DNA of 64,000 nt from Halorubellus litoreus (lineage in GTDB: Archaea > Halobacteriota > Halobacteria > Halobacteriales > Natrialbaceae), in NCBI RefSeq assembly GCF_037081675.1, contig NZ_JAZAQL010000002.1, positions 1 through 64,000 on the forward strand, given 5' to 3'. Positions 53,393-61,815 of this stretch are shown piece by piece. The first letter of the stretch is position 1, and the number at the start of each line of letters is the position of its first letter. A program made the translations under genes and the position numbers. The notes under the pieces were generated by a model. It saw only the letters and a program-made list of their open reading frames with translations, made no database searches and was not told the DNA's origin.

Positions 53393-56245
53393 ATGAGTAG
53401 CGAGACCGAGACCAGTCAGGACCTCATCGAGGGCCAGTCCGTGGTGGACCTCTTCAGGGAGTACTACCACGTCCCCGTGCTCGCCGCCCTCGTCGGGTTC
53501 ATGCTGTGGCTGCGTATCCTCCCGGCTGACAACTTCATCAGGCCGGACGGCGTCTACTTCAGCGGGAACGACGCCTGGTATCACCTCCGGGAAACGACGT
53601 ACGCCGTCAAGAACTGGCCGTCCACGATGCCGTTCGACCCGTGGACGCAGTTCCCGTACGGCGTCTCGAACTCGCAGTTCGGGACGCTCTACGACCAGCT
53701 CGTCGCCACGGCCGCGCTCGTCGTCGGCCTCGGCGACCCGAGTCAGCGCCAGATCGCGACGACGCTCCTGTACGCGCCCGCGGTCATCGGCGCGGCCGTC
53801 GCCGTCCCGACGTACTTCATCGCGCGCCGACTCACCGGTCGGTTCGGCGCGCTGTTCGGCGTCGCCGTCCTCGCCCTCCTTCCGGGGACGTTCCTCGCAC
53901 GAACCATCGCCGGGTTCTCCGACCACCACGCCGCGGAGGTGCTCTTCCACGCCATCAGCGTCCTCGCGTTCATGGTCGCGTTGAACGTGGCGGAGACAGA
54001 GAAACCGATCTACGAGCTCGTCGTCGACCGCGACTGGGACGCGCTCCGCACGCCGACGCTGTACAGCGTCGCTGCGGGCGTCGCCATCTCGCTGTACGTC
54101 TGGGTGTGGCCGCCCGCTATCGTCCTCGTCGGTATCATCGGGACGTTCTTCCTGCTCGCACTCGGCGCGAAGTACGCGACTGGGAGTAGCCCGGACCACA
54201 TCGCGTACGTCGGCGTCGTCGCGATGACGACCGTCGCCGTCTTCTCGCTCGTTCGACTCGACGAGTTCGGGTTCTCCGCGAGCGCCATCTCGCTCCTGCA
54301 CGTCATCCTGACGCTCGCGGTCGCCGCCGGTTGCGCGTTCCTCGTCTGGCTCGCACGCCAGTGGGAGGGAAGCGGGTTCTCGCGGGTCCTGTTCCCGTTC
54401 TCCGCGCTGTCCATCGCGCTCGTCGGCGCCGTCGCCTTCAGTTTCGTCCTCCCCGAAGCGTGGGGGAGCATCCAGAACAACCTGGAGCGCGTCCTCACGC
54501 TCGGCCAGAGCGACACCGTCCTCACCATCGGTGAGGCGCAGGCGCTCGTCGAGATGGGGCCGAACTACCTCCAGCGATTGAACCGCACGCTCGTCCTCCT
54601 GTACGGTCTCACGTACATCACGGGCATCGCGGGCCTGCTCGCGCTCACGTACCGCGCGGTCACCGAACGCCTCCGCGCCGAGTACGTGTTCGTCGCGGTC
54701 TGGACGGTGTTCGTGTTCATGATGACGCTCACCCAGCAGCGCTTCAACTACTACCTCGTGCTGCCGGTGGCGGTCCTGAACGCGTACTTCGTCGGTGAAC
54801 TCCTCGGGGTCGTGAACATCGACTCGTCGTTCGACCTCGAGGACATCCAGTTCTATCACGTCTCGGTGGTGCTCGCCGCGATCGTCCTCGTCATCGCGCC
54901 GATCGCACCCATCGGCGCGATCGCGATGACCAGTTCGAACGTCCACGCGCAGGTCACGGGTGGGGCGCAGGGCACCGGCCCGGCGCCGCGGACGGTGACG
55001 TCGTGGGATTCGACGACGGACTGGATGCAGAACGGCACGCCCGAGATCGAGGGCATGGAGAAGTACGGGACGTACGAGAAGACCGAGGACTTCGAGTACC
55101 CAGAGAGTGCGTACGGCATCATGTCCTGGTGGGACTACGGCCACTGGATCACGGTCCGCGGTGACCGCATCCCGCACGCGAACCCGTTCCAGGCTGGGGC
55201 GCGTACCGCGTCGCGGTACTTCCTCTACGAGAACGAGACGAAGGCGAACCTGCTGTTGGAGGCGCTCCCGTCGCTGAGTCCGCGCGAGGGGAACATCGAC
55301 AACTACACGACGTCGGATTACCGCGACATGATCGCGGAGCAGACCGACCAGCAGCGCGCGGAGGACACGCGGTACGTCACGATCGACTACCAGATGGCGA
55401 CGCGGAAGTTCGGCGCCATCGCGACGTGGAGTGGCCCGCCGGCTGGCGAGTACTTCGCGCGGCAGAACCAGAACGCGTCGCTGGGCGGGCAGAACCTCAC
55501 GGTACCGTACCAGACGTTCAGTGACCGGTACGAGGAGACGATGCTCGCGAAGCTGTACTGGGACGACGCGGACGGCCTCGAGCACTATCGGCTCGTGCAC
55601 TCCTCCCAGCAGCGCAAGCTCCTCGTCACGTACAGTCGCTTGAACCCGCAGACGGGGCAGGTGATGCAGCAGCCGTTCCTGTCGTCCATCGGGAACCTGG
55701 GCGGGAACCGCTCGATCCAGAACTTCTTCCTGCTCCAGCAGCGCCAGGACTTCGTGGTGCACGACGTCCGGCAGGCGACGTCCGTGAAGACGTTCGAGCG
55801 CGTGGAAGGCGCCGAACTCACGGGGTCGGCGTCGCCGGGCGCGAACGTCACGGTGTCGTTGACGTTGAACAACACGCAGACCGGGACGAACTTCACGTAC
55901 GAGCAGACGGCGCAGGCGAACGAGGACGGCGAGTTCGCGGTGACGGTGCCGTACGCGACGAACGACGCGGTGTCGCCGAGCCAGGGCGGGACTGATTCGG
56001 CTATCGAGGCCGATGGCGTGTACACGCTGAACGTCGAGAACGGTGGCATCACGACGGTGGCGGTGCCGGAGTCGGCGGTGCTCGACGGCGAGTCCATCAC
56101 GGTGGATGCGTCGGGTGGTTCGAACGCGTCGACGGCGGCTGCGGGCGATGAGTCGGACGACGAGGACTCGAGTGCCAGTGGAAGCGAGTCCGCGTCGGCC
56201 GTGGTGGGGTCGCAGTTCGTTGGCGCTCCGGCACGAGTCGCCTGA
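53393..56245 (+). CDS. aglB: Oligosaccharyltransferase AglB (archaeal N-glycosylation)
   Basis: 950 residues. It transfers lipid-linked glycan to Asn in N-x-S/T on the outer membrane face. The N-terminal half has about 13 hydrophobic spans with the metal-binding motif GNDAWYHLRET in the first loop and a second acidic motif in AGFSDHHAAEV. The extracellular domain begins near residue 530 and contains the STT3 hallmark WWDYG (residues 579-583) in MSWWDYGHWITVRGD. The C-terminal ~100 residues are a beta-rich, Ser/Ala-rich tail. A leaderless start is supported by the TATA box. It anchors the interpretation of the preceding 20 kb as glycan genes. Confidence 0.96.
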   Translation: MSSETETSQDLIEGQSVVDLFREYYHVPVLAALVGFMLWLRILPADNFIRPDGVYFSGNDAWYHLRETTYAVKNWPSTMPFDPWTQFPYGVSNSQFGTLYDQLVATAALVVGLGDPSQRQIATTLLYAPAVIGAAVAVPTYFIARRLTGRFGALFGVAVLALLPGTFLARTIAGFSDHHAAEVLFHAISVLAFMVALNVAETEKPIYELVVDRDWDALRTPTLYSVAAGVAISLYVWVWPPAIVLVGIIGTFFLLALGAKYATGSSPDHIAYVGVVAMTTVAVFSLVRLDEFGFSASAISLLHVILTLAVAAGCAFLVWLARQWEGSGFSRVLFPFSALSIALVGAVAFSFVLPEAWGSIQNNLERVLTLGQSDTVLTIGEAQALVEMGPNYLQRLNRTLVLLYGLTYITGIAGLLALTYRAVTERLRAEYVFVAVWTVFVFMMTLTQQRFNYYLVLPVAVLNAYFVGELLGVVNIDSSFDLEDIQFYHVSVVLAAIVLVIAPIAPIGAIAMTSSNVHAQVTGGAQGTGPAPRTVTSWDSTTDWMQNGTPEIEGMEKYGTYEKTEDFEYPESAYGIMSWWDYGHWITVRGDRIPHANPFQAGARTASRYFLYENETKANLLLEALPSLSPREGNIDNYTTSDYRDMIAEQTDQQRAEDTRYVTIDYQMATRKFGAIATWSGPPAGEYFARQNQNASLGGQNLTVPYQTFSDRYEETMLAKLYWDDADGLEHYRLVHSSQQRKLLVTYSRLNPQTGQVMQQPFLSSIGNLGGNRSIQNFFLLQQRQDFVVHDVRQATSVKTFERVEGAELTGSASPGANVTVSLTLNNTQTGTNFTYEQTAQANEDGEFAVTVPYATNDAVSPSQGGTDSAIEADGVYTLNVENGGITTVAVPESAVLDGESITVDASGGSNASTAAAGDESDDEDSSASGSESASAVVGSQFVGAPARVA

Positions 56246-56662
56246 GGTCTCGAGCGGTTTCGTTTTTGGCTGGTCGTTTCGTTTCGAGTGGAGTCGGCTG
56301 TTCGTCGACGGTGATGGTGTCGTTTGTGAGCGTTCTCGTGTGGTGCCGGCGTGTTCTCGACGTGGGGTGGTCGGCGCTGGGGGTGCCTGGGCTGGGGGTG
56401 GTGTTCCCGTCGGTGTCGTCTGGTCTGGGGTGGCGCGTTGGTCGCTCTGGTCTCGAACTGGAATGTATCAGTGCCTGAACTGGATTTTTCTCGTGAGTAT
56501 CTGAATGGATGTGGTCAGCAAACTGGTCGTAATCGTAAGCTAATGCCTGTGAAATGGCCTGAGAGTATGGGTGATTAGTAATAGTTACGGCAGTATGAAT
56601 GCAGTAGATGTAGGAAAACAAAGAATACTTTCATAATAGTCGGCACGATAAGGGTTACCACG
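56246..56662. other. G/T-skewed then AT-rich spacer after aglB
   Basis: About 417 bp. From ~56250 to 56480 the plus strand is dominated by G and T with few A; from ~56500 it becomes AT-rich. Frames here translate to low-complexity Val/Gly/Ser sequence. It contains the likely aglB terminator and the promoter of the 56-residue protein (TTTCATAATAG at 56630-56640). Confidence 0.5.
56258..56285 (+). terminator. T-rich terminator candidate of aglB
   Basis: Clustered T tracts (a T3, a T5, then two further T3 runs) begin 12 nt after the aglB stop. Archaeal RNA polymerase terminates at such U-rich tracts without a required hairpin. Confidence 0.5.
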
Positions 56663-56833
56663 ATGTCCCTAATGGAGACAGCACGACGGTGGGCACAGAA
56701 CAACCCGCAGTTCGCGACGACGCTCGCGACGATGGTGGTCGTCGCCGGCCTCGGTGCGATGGGTGGCGGGCTCGCGGACTTCGGCGGTGGATTCGACCCG
56801 ACGGGCGGCACGACCGTCACCTCCGGACCCTGA
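56663..56833 (+). CDS. 56-residue single-TM small protein
   Basis: MSLMETARRWAQNNPQF leads into a hydrophobic segment (ATTLATMVVVAGLGAMGGGL) and a Gly/Thr-rich tail ending TVTSGP. GC at third codon positions is high, unlike the AT-rich DNA just upstream, and a TTTCATAATAG box is centred ~28 nt before the ATG, so I regard it as real. The basic N-terminal helix plus one TM span resembles short haloarchaeal membrane peptides of unknown function. It is convergent with the CHAT gene, stops 80 nt apart. Confidence 0.7.
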   Translation: MSLMETARRWAQNNPQFATTLATMVVVAGLGAMGGGLADFGGGFDPTGGTTVTSGP

Positions 56834-56913
56834 ACTGAACACGAACGATACGACGGTCAGTGTCCGAACCGACGACGCGACCCCGCACACTGATGGGTGC
56901 AGGCGGTGGTGAG

Positions 56914-59013
56914 TCAGTCGATGTCGGCCTGACCGAACTGATTATTCAAACGCCACTCGCCGTTCACGATGACCGGATAGGTCATCCATGCGAGGAACTC
57001 CCGGAGTTCGTCGAACGGAACCGAGTAGGTGTCCGTCTGCGCCGGGACGATGTACGCGTCGGTCACCGACTCCAAGGTCACGTTCGCCTGTGACCCCAGC
57101 GGATTGTAGTTCGTCGGGTAGACGTCGAAGCTGACGTCTCGTTCGAACCGTCCCTCGCCCGTGACCTCACAGACGAACGGACTCCCACCCGTGCTCTGCA
57201 CCATGTCGACCGAGCCGTCGCCGACGACGAGGTACTGCTGCCCGATGGTGGACGTCTTCGAGACGATGTCGATCGCCGACCGGAGCGGGAACCCCAGGTT
57301 GAGGAGGTGTGCGAACATCTTCCCGATCTCGATCGCGTAGTCGTTGACCACGTCCCCGAGCGTGCCGACGCCACCGAACGCACCGCGTTCGACGAGCGCC
57401 ATCGCCTGGGCCTGGGATTGGCACGCGTTCAGGAGGAACGTCTGGACGTTCACCGTCTCGATTTCGCGGACGTCGAGCTTCCCGTCGATACAGCGGAGTC
57501 CGTCGCGTTCGGCGTGCCCGATGTAGTGCAGGAAGTCGACGCTCTCCTCCACGAGGAAGGTTGCGAGCGCGTCCGTCGAAAGCCCGAACTTCGTCGTGAC
57601 GTCGTAGGGAAGTTCGTCGCGGTCGCCGTACGCGTTCTCCAAGCTGGTCTGTTCGTCGATCATGTGCGGGTCGTTGCAGATGACCGCGATGTCGATCGAC
57701 TCGCCACGTTCCTCCCGGTCGAGCTGGTTCTCGAACGCTGCCATCGTCGGCATCGACGCGCCCTGCGGGATGTGGTTGCCGAACCACGCGTGTTCCAGGC
57801 TCTCGCCGGTATGATGCGGTTCGACGAACGTCAACGACAGGTCGCTCTCGACCCCGGCTTCCTCGCTGTCACTGGCGTTCGAGATCCCTGCACCGCTCAG
57901 GACGTCCTCGTCGTCAGCTGTAGTCGACGCTGACACCGACCGTACGTCACCGGTGGCCTCGCGGACGACGCCCATGTCGCCGACCACGAACGGGAGGAAC
58001 GTCGCCGCCTCGCCGTCCCCCGGGAGGTGTGCGGTGAGCGGCCAGCGCGGCAACTGCGGTTCGACGACGTCGAAGGGTACCGCGGCGTACCGTTCGAGGC
58101 GATCGCCGACGGATCGTTCGTACGTGTCCGCGAGGTCGAACGGGAGCTCGGGTTCGAGCGCCTTGCGTTCGTGGAGTTCCGCCGGGAACAGGCCTTCGGT
58201 TCGAACGACGCAGTCGAGGAGGAACTGTTGTTTGAGCGTGCGCGCAACCGCGTCCTCGAACGCCTGCTCTGTGCCGAGGTCCTGCACGAACCCGTCGTCG
58301 GTGACGATTCGTGGAGCGTCCGCGAACTCGATGTCCGCGGCCAGATAGTACGAGAGCGGCGCGACCGTGAGCACGTGCCGGAACGTCTCGGGGACCTCGA
58401 TGGTGACGTCGCTCTCCGTCGCCTCGATCTGGTCGGGGACGTGGAACTCGTCACCGAGTTCGACGAGCGGCGGGTGACCGCGGAGCGTCGGGAACGACCG
58501 CTCGGGCGACGTCGTCTTCAACGCGGACGAGAACAGCGAGATCGCGTCCGCGATCCCGCGTTCGTCGGGCGTCGTGACGATGGTGCCGGCGGGGCGCTCG
58601 TGGAGCGTGCGTGCGCCGACGACGATCCGTCGCGTGCCCGGGAAGGAGATCTCGAAGTTATCGATGCCCTGGTCGATGGTGAACGGCGCGTCGACCCGAC
58701 AGTACACCTTGATCGAGCTGTGGACGCCGATCTCGTACGAGCCGCCGGTGTCGATCTGGACGTTGGAGTCCGCCTGGAGGTCGGCGACGACGTTCCCGTC
58801 GGCGTCGTGAACGTGTACGTCTTCGCGTTGCTCGAAGCGAAGCGAACCGATCTCGATCTCGACGGCGGCGTCGACGGGGAACCGGAAGGCGTCCGTCGAC
58901 ACGGCGGCCGGGTCGACGGGTTCGGGGGTGTTGATGCGGAGATGTCGCTGTTCGACGGGGTCGATTATCTCGAGCCCCGGCGGGTCGGTTGTCGGTCGGA
59001 ACGCTATCTCCAT
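56914..59013 (-). CDS. CHAT-domain (caspase-like) protein
   Basis: 699 residues. The N-terminal ~400 residues hold several beta-rich segments (INTPEPVDPAAV, FPVDAAVEIEIGSL, VHDADGNVVADL) without a known domain. The C-terminal ~220 residues form the caspase-fold CHAT domain: the catalytic His500 lies in FLHYIGHAERDGLRC and Cys531 in TFLLNACQSQAQAM, the normal H...C spacing, followed by GAFGGVGTLGDVVND. It has no signal peptide, so it probably acts in the cytoplasm as a protease. A TTTTATCC box lies ~48 nt before the ATG, implying a short leader with GGTGGGTGG before the start. It follows the AAA gene on the same strand. Confidence 0.85.
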   Translation of the reverse strand: MEIAFRPTTDPPGLEIIDPVEQRHLRINTPEPVDPAAVSTDAFRFPVDAAVEIEIGSLRFEQREDVHVHDADGNVVADLQADSNVQIDTGGSYEIGVHSSIKVYCRVDAPFTIDQGIDNFEISFPGTRRIVVGARTLHERPAGTIVTTPDERGIADAISLFSSALKTTSPERSFPTLRGHPPLVELGDEFHVPDQIEATESDVTIEVPETFRHVLTVAPLSYYLAADIEFADAPRIVTDDGFVQDLGTEQAFEDAVARTLKQQFLLDCVVRTEGLFPAELHERKALEPELPFDLADTYERSVGDRLERYAAVPFDVVEPQLPRWPLTAHLPGDGEAATFLPFVVGDMGVVREATGDVRSVSASTTADDEDVLSGAGISNASDSEEAGVESDLSLTFVEPHHTGESLEHAWFGNHIPQGASMPTMAAFENQLDREERGESIDIAVICNDPHMIDEQTSLENAYGDRDELPYDVTTKFGLSTDALATFLVEESVDFLHYIGHAERDGLRCIDGKLDVREIETVNVQTFLLNACQSQAQAMALVERGAFGGVGTLGDVVNDYAIEIGKMFAHLLNLGFPLRSAIDIVSKTSTIGQQYLVVGDGSVDMVQSTGGSPFVCEVTGEGRFERDVSFDVYPTNYNPLGSQANVTLESVTDAYIVPAQTDTYSVPFDELREFLAWMTYPVIVNGEWRLNNQFGQADID

Positions 59014-59056
59014 GCTCCACCCACCGCGTATCGGGTCATCCTTTCGGGGCCGCGTG

Positions 59057-59064
59057 GATAAAAC
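59057..59064 (-). promoter_or_regulatory. TATA box of the CHAT gene
   Basis: Minus-strand GTTTTATC in the 116-nt gap after the AAA gene. It places the transcript start ~20-22 nt before the CHAT ATG, so the CHAT gene can be expressed separately from the AAA gene. Confidence 0.55.
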
Positions 59065-59129
59065 GCTCGGGGGCTGTCAGCGCGCTGTCTACTGTCAACC
59101 GGGCGAGTCCGCGGGTTGACGACTGACGG

Positions 59130-60275
59130 CTACGTCGCGGTGTGGAGGGCGGCGAAGAGTTCAGGCGGGAACCGCGGGCTGACCGTACTGGAGCCGTCGT
59201 CGTCGGGGGTGCGGGCGAGCAGGCCGACGTTCGCGAGTTCGTAGAGGAATCGCGTGACGGTGCTCTCGGTGAGGTCGGTGCGTGCGGCGATGGCCTCGGC
59301 GGCGGCGGGGAGCGTCGGGCTCTCGGCGTCGAGTGCGACGAGTGCGGCGAGGACGCGCTGGTGGTTCGCCGGTTCGGCGAGCGCACGAGCGACCGAGACC
59401 GGGTCGCTGGGGTACGCGGCGACGGCGGCTTCGACGTGGTGCGATTGGACGCGGCCGGCGTCGACCGCGTCTGCGCGCGACGCGGCGTCGTAGAGGAGTG
59501 CGAGCGCGTCGTGAGCGTTCCCGTCTGCGTACCTGGCGACCGTGCGTGCGTTCTCGTGGTCGAGGGCGTTCGGGGCGAGCCCGCGGGACGCGCGCTCGGT
59601 GACGACCTCGACGAGCGTGTGCGTTCGGTACGGGTCGAAGCGGACGGTCGTCGCGGGCGGCGTTCCGGGCGCGAGCTGGCGGGCGTCGAGCGGGTCGCGC
59701 GTGACGTACCACGGGACGAACGCGGCCTCGTCCGCGAGGCTCGCGACGACGCCGGCGTCGAGCGTCCCTGGTTCGTCGACGTGGTCGACGGCGACGACGA
59801 CCGCGTCGTGCCGGTCGACGGTCTCGACGAGGCGGTCGTGGAGCGCGTCCGTGCTCACGCCGCCCTCGGGCACTGCTTCGTCGGTGAGTGCGGCGAGCAG
59901 TTGCCGGTACGCCTGGAACTCGCTGTCGGCGTACCTGCCGTCGACGACGACGAACCGGACGTCGAGCGGTGTGCTCGCGCGCGTCGTCGTTCCGATCGCT
60001 TGGCCGCGACGGCCGAGGACGGTGTCGAGCGCGCCGAACAACGACCGAACGATGGCGGTCTTCCCGCTGCCCGACGGGCCACAGACCGCTGCAGCGGCCG
60101 GTGGTTCGTCGTCGAACACGGGGTCGAGCGCGTCCAGCAAGCGTTCGATCGTCGGCCCGCGACCGACCGGTTCGTCGGGATGCGTGATCGGTGCGAGCTC
60201 GATCGGGTCGACGAGGACGCCACTGCCGGGGGTGTTCTGGCGGCGACGACGCGCGATCCTGTCGCGGACGTTCAA
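59130..60275 (-). CDS. Orc1/Cdc6-like AAA ATPase with winged helix
   Basis: 381 residues, TTG start (LNVRDRIARRRRQ); no ATG or GTG offers a better start. Walker A is GPSGSGKT (residues 66-73). The Walker B position reads VVVAVDHVDE, with His where the catalytic Glu normally follows Asp, so hydrolysis may be altered. The lid and a C-terminal winged helix (VLAALVALDAESPTLPAAAEAIAARTDLTESTVTRFLYELANVGLL) follow. The order matches Orc1/Cdc6, but origin-binding features are not obvious, so I favour a paralogue with another role. It starts 16 nt after glpC and precedes the CHAT gene. Confidence 0.8.
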   Translation of the reverse strand: MNVRDRIARRRRQNTPGSGVLVDPIELAPITHPDEPVGRGPTIERLLDALDPVFDDEPPAAAAVCGPSGSGKTAIVRSLFGALDTVLGRRGQAIGTTTRASTPLDVRFVVVDGRYADSEFQAYRQLLAALTDEAVPEGGVSTDALHDRLVETVDRHDAVVVAVDHVDEPGTLDAGVVASLADEAAFVPWYVTRDPLDARQLAPGTPPATTVRFDPYRTHTLVEVVTERASRGLAPNALDHENARTVARYADGNAHDALALLYDAASRADAVDAGRVQSHHVEAAVAAYPSDPVSVARALAEPANHQRVLAALVALDAESPTLPAAAEAIAARTDLTESTVTRFLYELANVGLLARTPDDDGSSTVSPRFPPELFAALHTAT

Positions 60276-60291
60276 CGCGAACGACCCCCAG

Positions 60292-61815
60292 TTACGCCGC
60301 CTCGTCCTCGGTCGTTGCGCCGTCGACGAGCGCGGCCTCGAGGACCTGTAGCGGGTGTTCTATCTCGTAGCCGGTGCCGTGCTCCATCTGCATCGCGCAC
60401 GTCGGGCACTCGGTCATGCCCGTCGTCGCGTCCGCGTCCTCCATGTGCTCGAACATCTCGTCGCCGATCTTCATGGAGGTTTCGTAGTGCTCGGTCTTCC
60501 AGCCGTACGTGCCGGAGATCCCCGAGCAGGAGTCGCCGACGTCCTCGGCGTCGACGTCGTCGAGCTGGGAGAGGAGTTCGACGGTCTGGCCGTCCAGGCC
60601 CTGGTTGCGGGCGTGACAGGGCGCGTGGTACGCGAACGAGTCGACGCCGAGGTCGTCGGTCGTCGTCTCGGCGGCGGCGAGTTCGCCGTCGAGGTCCTCG
60701 TTGATGCGGAGGTACTCGACGGCGTCGTACGTGTTCGCCGCGACCTTCGCGGTCCCCGGTATCGAGAAGAGCTCGGGGTACTCCTGGCGGAGTGCCATCG
60801 AGCAGCTCGTACACGAGCAGACGACGTCGACGCCGTCCTCGACGAGCTCGGAGAAACTTCCGACGTTCACCTTCGCAGCGCGGCGCGCGTCCTCGAGCAT
60901 CCCGTTCGCGAACATCGGCGTCCCCGAGCAGCGCTGCTCGGGGACGAGGACGGCGTACCCGAAGGACTCGAAGACGTGGACGAGCGCCTTCGCGACCTCG
61001 GGCGTGTTGTGGTTCGCGTAGTCGCCGTGGAAGTACGCGACGCGCTTGTCCGCGTCGACGTCCTCGTCGCGGCGCTGGCGTGCGCGCCGGGCGTTCTCGA
61101 CGCTCGTGGCTTCACCGCCGCGTTTCGCGTACCACGACCGGAACGTCTCGGTCGCGAACTCGGGGAACTCGCGTTCGGCGGTGATGCCGAGCAGTTTCTC
61201 GTTGACCTGTTGGACGAGCGAGTTCCCCATGACGGCGTTCGTGAGTCGCGGGAACGTGGAGCCGAGTCGCGCCATCGTCCCGTAGTTCGCGAGCAGCCGG
61301 TTCCGCCAGTACTTCAGGCTCGTCTTGTCCATCTGCTCGTCGACGTACTGCGCGCGAGCGGTGTTGTGCATCTGACTGAGCGGCACGTCGCTCGGGCACG
61401 CGCTATCACACCGCATGCAGTTCGAGCACTTCGAGATGGAGTCGTCGATGTCCTGGTCGTCGCTGCGCTTGAGCCGCCACTGCTCTGGCCCCTGGAACTT
61501 CGGACCGGGGAAGTCCTCGTCGACCTCGGCGACCGGACACGTGGTGTCGCACGTCGAGCACTTGTAGCAGTCGTCCGAGCCCGGCCGGAGGTCGGCGTCC
61601 TCGGCCTCCGGGAACACCTGGATGGGTTCGAATCCGTCACCGGAATCGACTGCCGTGCCGCCGTCGGTCGCTGCGCCACCGCCCGCGTCGTCGACCGCGG
61701 TGCCGCCGTCGGTCTTCGCGGTGTCACCGGCTGCGTCCGTCGGCCCGCACCCGCTGCACGCGTGGTCGCCGCCCTGTACGTCCTGGTCGTCGTGTGGCTG
61801 TGGTTCGTCTGTCAT
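60292..61815 (-). CDS. glpC: Anaerobic glycerol-3-phosphate dehydrogenase subunit C
   Basis: 507 residues. An N-terminal Asp/Gly/Thr-rich extension of ~75 residues holds an extra CSGCG. Two 4Fe-4S motifs follow (CYKCSTCDTTCP and CSNCMRCDSACP), then two CCG-type cysteine-rich domains (CSCTSCSM; DSCSGISGTYGWK; ECPTCAMQ). It carries electrons from GlpAB to the membrane quinone pool. The ATG overlaps the glpB stop (ATGA). Haloarchaea use this enzyme for glycerol catabolism in air as well. Confidence 0.94.
   Translation of the reverse strand: MTDEPQPHDDQDVQGGDHACSGCGPTDAAGDTAKTDGGTAVDDAGGGAATDGGTAVDSGDGFEPIQVFPEAEDADLRPGSDDCYKCSTCDTTCPVAEVDEDFPGPKFQGPEQWRLKRSDDQDIDDSISKCSNCMRCDSACPSDVPLSQMHNTARAQYVDEQMDKTSLKYWRNRLLANYGTMARLGSTFPRLTNAVMGNSLVQQVNEKLLGITAEREFPEFATETFRSWYAKRGGEATSVENARRARQRRDEDVDADKRVAYFHGDYANHNTPEVAKALVHVFESFGYAVLVPEQRCSGTPMFANGMLEDARRAAKVNVGSFSELVEDGVDVVCSCTSCSMALRQEYPELFSIPGTAKVAANTYDAVEYLRINEDLDGELAAAETTTDDLGVDSFAYHAPCHARNQGLDGQTVELLSQLDDVDAEDVGDSCSGISGTYGWKTEHYETSMKIGDEMFEHMEDADATTGMTECPTCAMQMEHGTGYEIEHPLQVLEAALVDGATTEDEAA

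Noticed and set aside
56575..56820. Minus-strand 81-codon frame opposite the 56-residue protein
   Set aside because: Its product is a Pro/Ser/Thr-rich antisense of the better supported plus-strand small gene, which has a TATA box at the expected distance.
61625..61640. GGTTCGAATCCG inside glpC resembling a tRNA T-loop
   Set aside because: It encodes the conserved-frame residues of GlpC (DGFEP) and has no flanking tRNA arms.
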